Assembly: GCA_012964825.1 (NCBI GenBank)
Contig: DTTI01000026.1
Span: forward strand, 4,453-41,022
DNA: 36,570 bases
From: Candidatus Neomarinimicrobiota bacterium
GTDB taxonomy: Bacteria; Fidelibacterota; Marinisomatia; Marinisomatales; S15-B10
Direction of reading: 5' to 3'
The notes under the pieces are model-generated. The model saw only the letters and a program-made list of their open reading frames with translations, was not told where the DNA came from and ran no database searches. Below, piece by piece: positions 26,789 through 34,993 of this stretch. The position numbers and the translations under genes are program-made. Positions within the stretch are counted from its first letter, which is position 1. Each line of letters starts with the position of its first letter.

Positions 26789-26803
26789 CGGAAAGGACAA
26801 CGA

Positions 26804-28177
26804 TTGACTGTTAAGAAACTTATTTTTTCGTTTGTTTTTGCTGGGTTCTCCATTGGTGAAATTCTGGCTCAGGACATCACCCCGCCCAAATCCTTCAGAT
26901 TGAACCTGGACTACGCAAAATTCCGGTACGATAATGAGAATGCTTACCTGGAAATCTACTATGCGTTTTATCCATACCTCCTTACTTACCGCTGGTTGGG
27001 AGAAAAATATAGTACCGGTGTGCAACTTCGGATGCGCTTGAAAAACAATGAGACGAACACCTATCTATTTGATGAACGATCATCGTTACAAGTCGATGCA
27101 GCGGATAGTACAGAGGCAACATCTCGCTTTTCGTTTGTTACCCAGGCTGGGTATGCTGTCCCATTTGGCGATTATACCCTGGAAGTAGTTGCTAATGACT
27201 CACTTGCTCCATCGCGCCGGGACAGTGTTAGTTTCAATATCAGTGCGAATCCTTATCCGGCTGGGGCGTGGTGTAGCGATTTGGAACTTTGCAGCACCAT
27301 TAAATCATCTCAAAAGAGAGACGATCCTTTCTTTAAAAACTCATTAGAAGTTGTCCCAAATCCTACGCTGGTTTTTGGAGTTACAGCCCGCCCGGTGGTT
27401 TTTCACTATGTGGAACTGTACAATTTGGACCCGGTAAAAACGTACACGGTTAAGCAACTTATCATAGATCCTGATGGAGAAGTGATACGCGAGGCATCAA
27501 AGAGACGTAATTTTGGTGCCAGAGATGCTATAGAAGTCGGTACAACAAACGTGACATCGATTTTCTCTGGGCGATATCAGTTTCATGTTTTGGTTTTAGA
27601 TGATAGTTCACAGGAAATAGCCAAGGCAGAGAAAACGTTCTATGTATATAATCCACATTTACAGGTGCCATCTTTAACTGACCCTGTTTTCCAGGAGATG
27701 GAGTTGGCTGGGCTGTCCGAGGAGCGGCTTACTGAAGAATTTCAGCAAGCAAGATATCTCGCAACCGAAGGAGAAATTGAAGCCTTTGCAGAAATCATCT
27801 CTGAAGATGAAAAGCGTAAGTTTCTAGCAGAATTTTGGGTTAATGTGGAAAATGGAGAGAGCAGGCACGGACCAATCAGGCGTGCGGATTATTTGGAACG
27901 GGTGGAGAAAACTAACGAGCGATACCAATCAATGGGGAAGAAAGGATGGCGTTCAGATCGGGGTCGCATCTATATTTTGTATGGTCCACCAGACGAAATT
28001 GATAGGTATCCCAGCGCTGGGGAAAGTAAGCCATATGAAATTTGGCGTTATCATTCAATTGAGAGTGGGGTGGAATTTATTTATATAAACCGTTTTGGCT
28101 TTGGGGACTATGAATTAGTTCACTCTACCAAAAGGGATGAGCTCCGCAATGAGCAATGGCGGGGCTATTTAAGATAA
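26804..28177 (+). CDS. GWxTD domain-containing exported protein
   Basis: Exported protein of 457 residues with a signal peptide (LIFSFVFAGFSIGEILAQ) and a C-terminal GWxTD domain, a family of unknown function typical of FCB bacteria and Acidobacteria. The namesake motif is GWRSD (residues 381-385), with Ser for Thr, followed by the conserved GRIYILYGPPDEI. The central part is beta-rich, with immunoglobulin-like strands, and is followed by helices (EERLTEEFQQARYLATEGEIEAF). TTG 26804 is the only sensible start; GGAAAGGA lies about 7 nt upstream. It follows the degenerate PIG-L gene closely and meets the minus-strand hydrolase gene convergently, with only 18 nt between stops and no clear terminator. 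Function unknown; a periplasmic or outer-membrane-associated assembly role is a guess. Confidence 0.9.
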   Translation: MTVKKLIFSFVFAGFSIGEILAQDITPPKSFRLNLDYAKFRYDNENAYLEIYYAFYPYLLTYRWLGEKYSTGVQLRMRLKNNETNTYLFDERSSLQVDAADSTEATSRFSFVTQAGYAVPFGDYTLEVVANDSLAPSRRDSVSFNISANPYPAGAWCSDLELCSTIKSSQKRDDPFFKNSLEVVPNPTLVFGVTARPVVFHYVELYNLDPVKTYTVKQLIIDPDGEVIREASKRRNFGARDAIEVGTTNVTSIFSGRYQFHVLVLDDSSQEIAKAEKTFYVYNPHLQVPSLTDPVFQEMELAGLSEERLTEEFQQARYLATEGEIEAFAEIISEDEKRKFLAEFWVNVENGESRHGPIRRADYLERVEKTNERYQSMGKKGWRSDRGRIYILYGPPDEIDRYPSAGESKPYEIWRYHSIESGVEFIYINRFGFGDYELVHSTKRDELRNEQWRGYLR

Positions 28178-28195
28178 CAACAGTCTTTAGGTTGC

Positions 28196-29206
28196 TTATT
28201 CATTGTCCTTTAGGAAGGAGATAATTCCCTTGGCATAGGAATCCGGGTCATCCCACATTGCCAAATGGCTACCATTTGTGCAAAGCAGGAATGAACCATT
28301 TGGCAATTCTTTTGACATCCATTCCATATGGTCTGGGTCCATCGTATCATGGGTTGCACCAATTACCAATGTTGGCGTTTTAATCTCAGCCAGACGATCT
28401 TTAACATCCCAAAATTCCAGTAAACCTGAAGCACCAAATTCACTGGGACCCTGCATGGCGACATACATGTCTTGGTTAATGTTTGCAAAAGCCTCGTTCA
28501 CTTCCTCAGGCCAATCATTAACCGGAATCCGGAGAACATGGTGCTCATAATGGTGTGGGATGAGGAGTTCCATATAGCGGGGATTGTCGTACTCTTTATT
28601 GGCCTCCAGCTCCTTTATCTCTGAAAGGATCTCAGGGGGCATTTGCGGTCCCAACACTTTTTCAGCATAATCGTTATAATCAGGAATGCTTGCCATCATA
28701 TTTGAAATGATGAGTCCCTTTAGGTTTTCTTGGTATTTCAGAGCATACTCCATGGCCAAGATTCCTCCCCATGAGTGACCCAACAGGAAAAAGTTTGATG
28801 GGTCCAGACCCAATTTTTTTCGCACCGTCTCCACTTCCTCTACAAAACGTTCTATCGTCCAGTCCACTGGATTTGTTGACGAATCGCTGTTATGAGATCC
28901 AAACTGATCGTAGTAGTAATATTCCAGTCTTTCCTGCGGAAAATATTTATCCAGAGATTTGAAATAATCGTGGGATGCCCCGGGGCCGCCGTGCAGTAAA
29001 AGCAGTTTTATGTTCTCGTTATCACCCACTTTCTTGGTCCACACCTTGTGTCCACCGGCAATCTCAATCATTTTTACACCCACATCTGCTTCTTGCGTTG
29101 GTTTTGCTTTTTGTTCAACGGGGACTGGTGTGGTTACTGATGTGGTGGCACAGCCACATAAAAATAAAAGGCTTACAGTGAAAATGATGGACATTGTCTT
29201 GCGCAT
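28196..29206 (-). CDS. Proline iminopeptidase-like alpha/beta-hydrolase lipoprotein
   Basis: Lipoprotein (lipobox LCGC, Cys19) of the proline iminopeptidase / tricorn-interacting-factor-F1 alpha/beta-hydrolase family, 336 residues. The family oxyanion motif HGGPG (72-76), YYDQFG (the usual DQRG region) and nucleophile Ser145 in GHSWGG are clear; Asp287 (GATHDTMD) and His314 (NGSHLAMWDD) complete the triad. A cap of helices lies between about residues 175 and 265. Expected to remove N-terminal proline or other residues from short peptides, but anchored to a membrane rather than cytoplasmic like most relatives. Read on the minus strand the ATG has an AAAGGAG site about 6 nt upstream. It is the only minus-strand gene, divergent from the SusC-like gene and convergent with the GWxTD gene, so it has its own promoter. 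It fits the peptide-scavenging theme of the left operon. Confidence 0.92.
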   Translation of the reverse strand: MRKTMSIIFTVSLLFLCGCATTSVTTPVPVEQKAKPTQEADVGVKMIEIAGGHKVWTKKVGDNENIKLLLLHGGPGASHDYFKSLDKYFPQERLEYYYYDQFGSHNSDSSTNPVDWTIERFVEEVETVRKKLGLDPSNFFLLGHSWGGILAMEYALKYQENLKGLIISNMMASIPDYNDYAEKVLGPQMPPEILSEIKELEANKEYDNPRYMELLIPHHYEHHVLRIPVNDWPEEVNEAFANINQDMYVAMQGPSEFGASGLLEFWDVKDRLAEIKTPTLVIGATHDTMDPDHMEWMSKELPNGSFLLCTNGSHLAMWDDPDSYAKGIISFLKDNE

Positions 29207-29485
29207 ATTAACTCCTTTATTTTTCTTTCATTTTCTTAAAACAAATTGACTCTTCGCATTCATTATAAGCTATTTTAGGGCAGCTCACAACATCAAGAGA
29301 TTATTTCTTCATGGAGATTGAGATAACGGAAAATATTTTCTCTGAAATCTCTCCGAATACACTAAAGTTATAAGAAAAATAAAAAAATCATTGCCATCAA
29401 ATTAAACAACCCTAAATTCACTAGTCTTACGATTTGTGGAGAACTTGTGTATAATTGCAAACATTTGAAGACTAAGGAGTCGATT
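29207..29485. promoter_or_regulatory. Divergent AT-rich intergenic region with dyad
   Basis: A 279-nt AT-rich gap separates the divergent starts of the iminopeptidase-like and SusC-like genes and must hold both promoters. A perfect 12-bp palindrome, GAAAATATTTTC, lies at 29329-29340, loosely flanked by GAGATT (29314-29319) and AATCTC (29346-29351). This is a candidate operator. A TTGACT at about 29246 has a TATAAG only 12 nt away, too close for a standard promoter, so no promoter box is assigned. Confidence 0.4.
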
Positions 29486-32400
29486 ATGAATCAATCTCGA
29501 TTGGTATCATCATTATTTTTAACAGTCTTTCTTGTGGCCGGTCTGTCGGCGCAGGATGCTGTCATTTCGGGTAATATCACGGATGCGCAGTCTGGCGATC
29601 CTCTGCCGGGTGCTAACGTAGTTGTTGAAAATACTAACTATGGTGGTGCAACGGATATAGATGGTAACTACAGCTTTACCGTCCCTGCTTCCGGTCAGGA
29701 GGCAGAGGTAACAGCCCGGTTCATTGGTTACTTTGCTAATACCGCGAGTGTTACTCTTTCCGCTGGTTCCATAACCCAAGATTTCTCTCTTGATGAAGAT
29801 GTCCTTGAAATGGAGGCTGTGATTGTAACGGGCTTGGTGGATGCCACGCCTCGTACCAAATCTCCCCTCTCAACGGGTCAGATAAGTGGTGAAATGCTTG
29901 AGCGTGTACCTGCTAGCTCTCCGGCCTCAGCACTCTATGGAAAAGTTTCCGGTGTAAAAGTTGTTCAGGGTGGTGGCCAACCTGGTGACTCTCCTTCAGT
30001 TCTTTTGAGAGGCCCCACAAGCATTAATGCTTCTGGCCGGTCTCAGGACCCACTTTATATTGTAGATGGTGTTATTGTTGATCCATCTGTGAGTGGTTCT
30101 CCCCTGGCAGATATTCCTGGTGATAACATTGAAAGTATTGAGGTTGTTAAAGGAGCGGCCGGTGCCTCCATGTACGGTGCCCGAGCTGCAAACGGCGTAA
30201 TCCAGATCAGAACAAGACGTGGCAGTGGACTGGCCCTGAACCAGACCAAGATCAAGTTTCGTAGCGAATATGGTAGGAATGATCTCCCCAAAGCTTTGGA
30301 TGTAAATCGCTCTCATGCCTATCTACAGAACTCTTCCGGTGAATTCATTGATGGAAACGGTGATGTTGTAGATCCCCGTGCAACTTCTGGGCGCCAGTCG
30401 GACGTTTGGAACAATGTTCCGGGTATTGAATTCTATGACAATCCATATAAATATGTAGCTACAGGTGAAGTCGGCGACGCAAAGATATCGCTGTCTGGAG
30501 ACGGCTTTGACAATATGAGACGTTTCTTCAGGGAGAATAATGAAGTTAATCAGACACTTACTGTCAGCCGAAATATGGAGAGCACAAACTTCTCAGTTGC
30601 CATTGGCAACCTGAATAAGGAAGGCATCCTTTCTGATATAGGTGGATATGGTCGCCAGAGTGTTACGGTGAATGTTGATCACAAATTCAAAAATAGCCTG
30701 GATATCGGTTTTAGTACTATGGTTAGTCAATCAGAGCGAGATGCTGTTGGCAGTACTTTTGGCGGGTTTTATGCCATTACGTTTATGGCGCCGGATGCTG
30801 ATCTAACTATGATCGATCCTGAAACAGACAGAGTCTACATCCAGCCTGACCCTGCGTCTGTGGAAGAGAATCCTCTCTACTTTTTGAAATACAATGATAG
30901 AGACAATTTCAATCGCAGAGTTATGAGTAGCTTTAGTCTTCGTTGGAATCCCGTGGATTGGGCCCACGTGACAGGTAGTCTCAGTTACGATCGGGCAAAC
31001 CAGAATTACGACTCCTTCTATCCTATCGGCTTTACAAATATCAGTGGTGGTGGGACAGCCGTAGACGGCCGTTACATTAAAACCACTTCTGCCGACATGG
31101 GATTGAACGGTGACCTAAAGTTCATGGCCACCCGGGAATTTGGTAACATTACGGCAAAGGTTACGGGGTCCACCCTGTTTGAACAGACGGAGTCCGATGG
31201 CTTTGATGCTGACGGTCGCAAATTTGCTGTAGGTGGTGTCCGAAGTCTCGGAGTTGCTGCCAGTGATAAAGTTTATATTGGCTCCTGGAAACAGGATGTT
31301 CGAGGTATCAGTAATATGGGCGGTGTCATGCTTGATTACAATGACGCTGTAATTGTTGATGCCTTTTTCAGGAAAGAAGGAAGTTCGCTTTTTGGTGGGG
31401 AAGAGCGGTGGCACAATTACAGCAGAATTGCTACAGCTGTGCGGCTTACAGAATTAGTACCTCTCCCAATGTTCAACGAATTCAAGCTTCGTTTTACAAC
31501 GGGGACAGCCGGATCGCGCCCAAACTTTAGCGCAAGGTTTGAAACCTGGAGCGTCTCTGGTGGTGTTGTGTCTAAGGGGAACCTGGGTAACAAAGGCCTT
31601 ATCCCCGAATTATCGACTGAGACAGAAATGGGCTTTGATGCCATCCTTATGGACAGGTTTAGCATCTCAGCCACGTACGTAAATTCAACCACTGAGAATC
31701 AGATTCTTTATGTTCCTCTACCTGGATATGCCGGATACAGCAATCAGTGGCAGAATGCCGGGACTTTGGATAATGAGTCTTTTGAAGCTGAAGTGAGTGC
31801 GTCACTTGTGAACACGCCGTCATTCAGCTGGGAAATGGGTCTGACATATTACACTCAAATAAAGTCAGTGATTTCAAAGCTGGACATTGCTCCCTACACT
31901 AGAAATCCTTTCTATATTAAAGAGGGTGAAACTATGGGAGCCCTGTGGGGTGCCAAGTGGGTCGAAAACACAGCTGATCTTCCTGATGAATCTAACGCCG
32001 GTGAGTTTGTTACCAACGATGACGGTTATGTTGTCTGGGTCGGCTCCGGCAACACCTGGCAGGACGGTATATCCAAGGAACTGTGGGGAACGACCTCAGA
32101 TGATGGTTACAAATGGGGCATCCCAATAAAACAGATTGATAAGAGTGCGGATGATACTGGTATTTTCGTCAAATTGGGTGAAACCATTCCTGATTTCGAT
32201 ATGGGTATTTCCAACACGCTCCGTTTCGGCGGGTTCGAGGTGTACGCCCTTCTTGATGGCCAGGTTGGAGGAAACATTTATAACAATACAGTCCAGTGGG
32301 GCCTTCGTGAGCTGAAGTTGGGTATTGTGGATCAGGCTGGAAAGAGCGAAGGCGACAAAAAACCCGGCCTCTATTATGCCACGCTTTATGATGTGGATGC

Positions 32401-32692
32401 GACCAATAGCCACTTTGTAGAAGACGGTTCATTCTTCAAGCTCCGGGAGCTTTCTGTGACGTATTCGCTAAACAGGAATCAGTTGCAGAATATGCTCGGT
32501 GGGGCCATTAGTAAGGTTTCTGTGGGTGTCATTGGTCGGAACCTGTTGACTTGGACTAACTACTCAGGTTATGACCCTGAAGTTGGCCGTAGTGGCGATT
32601 TCGATCTTGGCTCGGCTGTAATAGCCCGTTATGACGGTTTCGGCTATCCGAACTTCCGGACCATCACCGGTGTTTTTACAATTGAATTCTAA
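29486..32692 (+). CDS. SusC/RagA-type TonB-linked outer-membrane receptor
   Basis: Outer-membrane TonB-dependent transporter of the SusC/RagA group, 1068 residues. ATG 29486 is chosen (TAAGGAG about 6-7 nt upstream; it begins a signal peptide ending near GLSAQ), not the in-frame ATG-like start 13 codons earlier. A carboxypeptidase-regulatory-like domain (ISGNITDAQSGDPLPGANVV, about 25-110) comes first. The plug carries RVPASSPASALYGKVSGVKV, the RGPTSINASG strand, DPLYIVDGVIVD and the family signature ESIEVVKGAAGASMYGARAANGVI. A long beta-barrel ends in FTIEF, with C-terminal Phe. Its SusD partner begins 22 nt downstream. SusC/D complexes import oligomers, commonly glycans, and RagAB-type pairs import peptides; nothing here distinguishes glycan from peptide, but no glycan-degrading enzyme is nearby while peptidases are, so peptide uptake is a reasonable inference. 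Confidence 0.93.
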   Translation: MNQSRLVSSLFLTVFLVAGLSAQDAVISGNITDAQSGDPLPGANVVVENTNYGGATDIDGNYSFTVPASGQEAEVTARFIGYFANTASVTLSAGSITQDFSLDEDVLEMEAVIVTGLVDATPRTKSPLSTGQISGEMLERVPASSPASALYGKVSGVKVVQGGGQPGDSPSVLLRGPTSINASGRSQDPLYIVDGVIVDPSVSGSPLADIPGDNIESIEVVKGAAGASMYGARAANGVIQIRTRRGSGLALNQTKIKFRSEYGRNDLPKALDVNRSHAYLQNSSGEFIDGNGDVVDPRATSGRQSDVWNNVPGIEFYDNPYKYVATGEVGDAKISLSGDGFDNMRRFFRENNEVNQTLTVSRNMESTNFSVAIGNLNKEGILSDIGGYGRQSVTVNVDHKFKNSLDIGFSTMVSQSERDAVGSTFGGFYAITFMAPDADLTMIDPETDRVYIQPDPASVEENPLYFLKYNDRDNFNRRVMSSFSLRWNPVDWAHVTGSLSYDRANQNYDSFYPIGFTNISGGGTAVDGRYIKTTSADMGLNGDLKFMATREFGNITAKVTGSTLFEQTESDGFDADGRKFAVGGVRSLGVAASDKVYIGSWKQDVRGISNMGGVMLDYNDAVIVDAFFRKEGSSLFGGEERWHNYSRIATAVRLTELVPLPMFNEFKLRFTTGTAGSRPNFSARFETWSVSGGVVSKGNLGNKGLIPELSTETEMGFDAILMDRFSISATYVNSTTENQILYVPLPGYAGYSNQWQNAGTLDNESFEAEVSASLVNTPSFSWEMGLTYYTQIKSVISKLDIAPYTRNPFYIKEGETMGALWGAKWVENTADLPDESNAGEFVTNDDGYVVWVGSGNTWQDGISKELWGTTSDDGYKWGIPIKQIDKSADDTGIFVKLGETIPDFDMGISNTLRFGGFEVYALLDGQVGGNIYNNTVQWGLRELKLGIVDQAGKSEGDKKPGLYYATLYDVDATNSHFVEDGSFFKLRELSVTYSLNRNQLQNMLGGAISKVSVGVIGRNLLTWTNYSGYDPEVGRSGDFDLGSAVIARYDGFGYPNFRTITGVFTIEF

Positions 32693-32714
32693 TTCTGAGT
32701 TAAAGGAGAATAAT

Positions 32715-34364
32715 ATGAAATTCAATAACAATTTTAATAGCGCCCTAACAGCATCGTTGGTGCTGAGCATGTTGTTGTTCACAGCTTGCCAGGATGAGAG
32801 TTTCCTGGATACTGAGAACTTAAACCAGCCTGACCAGGTACGTGCTTTGGGAAGCCCTTCTGATGTGGAAGCATTGGTTAGAGGGGCTGCTGTCAGTTAT
32901 TTCGCGGCCCATGATTATGGCGGTTATGAGCATTTGCTCGTTTCATCAGATGTTATGAGCTGTTCGTGGGGTAACGCGATGATGAAACTTAGCTCCTCGG
33001 AGCCCCGTGTAGCAATTCCGAACACAACAAGTTATACATACTCCTATGCTGTCGAAAACAACTGGTATCGCATGTACAGGGCAATTTCATCAGCCAATGA
33101 TGGTTTGAATGCCCTGGCTGATGGCATGCAGGTTGGAGATGGCGGTGCTGACAATAAAAGAATGGAAACATTCGCTAAACTAATCCAGGGGATGGCCCAT
33201 GGTCTGTTGGCATGCTTCTATGATCAGGCATTCATTTATGATGAGACAGTGGACTTGGCCACGGATGTATTGGAATTGAAACCTTACAGTGAAGTTATGG
33301 CTGCGGCTATTTCTCAACTGGAAGCTGCTGCTGCCCTTGCCGATGCCAACTCATTTACCATGGACGGCTGGTGGAACGGCATTACCCAGACCAATGAGGA
33401 CGTTTCCAAACTGGCTCATTCTTTCATAGCCCGCTATCTTGCCCAGGTGGCAAGAACTCCGGCTGAGCGTACTGCCGTTAGTTGGTCTTCCGTGAAGAAC
33501 CATGTTTCCAAGGGTATTACTGAAACTTTTGCGCCACATGGTGATGGTTATAATAACTGGGTTCACTCTGGCCAGGAATTCCACAATGATCGCGGTGGTT
33601 CCTGGGCACGGATGGATTACAAATTTATCGGTGGCGCTGATGCTTCTGATGGATATAAGGACTGGTTGGCCACAGATGTTCAGTTGAGAGCTGAGTTCAT
33701 TATGGATATCAGTGATAAACGCGTAGCTGCGGGCAACGTAACTTTTGCCGAAAAGCAGGAAACAGGTTACAAGGATGATGCTGAGGAGGAAGGTCTTTAT
33801 GCTGGGACACGGGGTGGTTCACCCTTCCGTGCGAACCGAGGGACCTATCATTTCTCACGGTATTCTTTTCATCGTTATGCTGGTTTTGCATCCGGTGGAT
33901 ATACGGATCCCATTCCTATTATGACCCTTGCTGAGATGGACATGCTTCGTGCCGAGGCTGAGCTTCATGCTGGTAATGGCGATGCTGCCGCAGCTATTAT
34001 TGATAAATATCATGCGGATTTGGGTGGATATCCCTCTTCTGTTGGAACAGCGGTAGGTAGTATCAGTGATGTTATGGGCCCAATTGATGGTCCTGTCTCC
34101 GATGGTACTCTTTGGGCAATGCTTAAGTACAATAAAATGATGGAAATTGCCTTGAGCGGTGCTGGTGTTGAATTCTACGATATTCGGGGCTGGGGCGATC
34201 TCACAAAAAATACAGCTTATGATCACCCGGTTCCGGCCAAAGAGTTAGGTGTTCTTCAATTGGAACTCTATTCCTTTGGCGGATGCGCAACAGCTGACTG
34301 CCACGGTGCACCTGGTAATCCGAAAACTCCTCGTGAATACTATGGGCCTCATGTGCCTCGTTAA
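32715..34364 (+). CDS. SusD/RagB-type substrate-binding lipoprotein
   Basis: Surface lipoprotein of the SusD/RagB family, 549 residues, the lid of the SusC-like transporter encoded 22 nt upstream. ATG 32715 has AAAGGAGA about 7 nt before it; the frame is open further upstream, but inside the SusC gene. Lipobox FTAC gives a lipidated Cys near residue 22, followed by DESFLDTENLNQPDQ, a typical early SusD segment. NNWYRMYRAISSANDGLNAL and MAHGLLACFYDQAFIYDE are the conserved TPR-like helices. The C-terminal MTLAEMDMLRAEAELHAGNGDAAA and VEFYDIRGWGDL parts are also characteristic. The last residues hold a short Cys pair (CATADC) of unknown meaning. A perfect-stem terminator begins 46 nt after the stop, so the pair forms its own operon. 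Ligand not readable. Confidence 0.92.
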   Translation: MKFNNNFNSALTASLVLSMLLFTACQDESFLDTENLNQPDQVRALGSPSDVEALVRGAAVSYFAAHDYGGYEHLLVSSDVMSCSWGNAMMKLSSSEPRVAIPNTTSYTYSYAVENNWYRMYRAISSANDGLNALADGMQVGDGGADNKRMETFAKLIQGMAHGLLACFYDQAFIYDETVDLATDVLELKPYSEVMAAAISQLEAAAALADANSFTMDGWWNGITQTNEDVSKLAHSFIARYLAQVARTPAERTAVSWSSVKNHVSKGITETFAPHGDGYNNWVHSGQEFHNDRGGSWARMDYKFIGGADASDGYKDWLATDVQLRAEFIMDISDKRVAAGNVTFAEKQETGYKDDAEEEGLYAGTRGGSPFRANRGTYHFSRYSFHRYAGFASGGYTDPIPIMTLAEMDMLRAEAELHAGNGDAAAAIIDKYHADLGGYPSSVGTAVGSISDVMGPIDGPVSDGTLWAMLKYNKMMEIALSGAGVEFYDIRGWGDLTKNTAYDHPVPAKELGVLQLELYSFGGCATADCHGAPGNPKTPREYYGPHVPR

Positions 34365-34366
34365 AA

Positions 34367-34393
34367 CTGTATAGGCGTAGAAGCCTTTTACAG
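34367..34393 (+). other. Small hairpin after the SusD-like gene
   Basis: CTGTA (34367-34371) pairs with TACAG (34389-34393) and AGGC (34373-34376) with GCCT (34383-34386), with a small internal loop. It lies directly after the SusD stop and before the stronger terminator, and might protect the mRNA end or be chance. Confidence 0.25.
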
Positions 34394-34410
34394 ATCTTAT
34401 ATTTAAATTG

Positions 34411-34443
34411 GAGAGGGGTCATAGGACCCCTCTCTTCATTTTA
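34411..34443 (+). terminator. Rho-independent terminator after the SusC/SusD pair
   Basis: GAGAGGGGTC (34411-34420) and GACCCCTCTC (34425-34434) form a perfect 10-bp GC-rich stem with an ATAG loop, followed by TTCATTTT. It ends the SusC/SusD operon 46 nt after the stop codon and 12 nt before the next start, so the following small gene probably depends on readthrough or a promoter not visible here. Confidence 0.85.
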
Positions 34444-34455
34444 TGGGGAAATAAG

Positions 34456-34956
34456 ATGATTAATAATGGTGAGCCTCTGAAAATAATATTGATCTCCCTG
34501 ATTTGTCTTGTTATAAGCACCTGCGCCGGTTCGGGGGGGCTTACAAAACCAAACAGGCACATGGCGGTTGTTGGAGAAGGGTCATCCGTCAACTTTCAAA
34601 GTAGTGCTAGAAGAATCCTGAACAGGTATCATTACATAGTTTATAGATATGAAGATTATGGCACACGACTTTACATTGAGACTGAATGGAAAGACCACAA
34701 ACCACTGGATGATGAAATGGACCTGGAAATTTCAAATGTTCAAACACGTCTTATTTTAGAGGCGAGACCGAAAATGCGTGACGAAAGTTCTAATCGTGTT
34801 ATGAATACTGTAAAATTTTCAGGCGAAGTTCTTGTTAGGCTTGGCCCAATGAGTGATTGGAAAAAACTGGCCATGACGCCCTCGCGAAAGAAATATTTCA
34901 AGCAGTGTGCCGACGACTTGAAATTTGACTTGCAAGCTTCCATACAAAAATTTTAG
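34456..34956 (+). CDS. Small exported protein of unknown function, probable lipoprotein
   Basis: Not recognised. A 166-residue protein starting at ATG 34456, with GGGGAAA upstream; an in-frame TTG at 34408 is rejected because it would put the terminator hairpin inside the gene. The N-terminus has one hydrophobic segment (IILISLICLVISTCAG) that ends at a Cys and could be a lipobox, although Thr before Cys is not the usual residue. The rest is a compact alpha/beta pattern rich in charged residues (RRILNRYHYIVYRYEDYGTR, LYIETEWKDH, TRLILEARPKM), without catalytic signatures. Its last residues are KFDLQASIQKF. It lies between the SusC/SusD operon and the VCBS lipoprotein, 37 nt before the latter, and may be co-transcribed with it. 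Reality as a gene is supported by a good start site, export signal and even codon use; function unknown. Confidence 0.72.
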   Translation: MINNGEPLKIILISLICLVISTCAGSGGLTKPNRHMAVVGEGSSVNFQSSARRILNRYHYIVYRYEDYGTRLYIETEWKDHKPLDDEMDLEISNVQTRLILEARPKMRDESSNRVMNTVKFSGEVLVRLGPMSDWKKLAMTPSRKKYFKQCADDLKFDLQASIQKF

Positions 34957-34993
34957 TACTGAAAAGTCGTGTTCCTTTCCTTGGAAGATAGAA

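Noticed and set aside
29246-29270. TTGACT followed by TATAAG as a sigma-70 promoter
   Set aside because: The spacer is only 12 nt, far from the usual 17, so it does not qualify.
34408-34455. TTG at 34408 as start of the small lipoprotein gene
   Set aside because: It would place the perfect terminator stem within the coding sequence and push the signal peptide inward; ATG 34456 has its own ribosome binding site.
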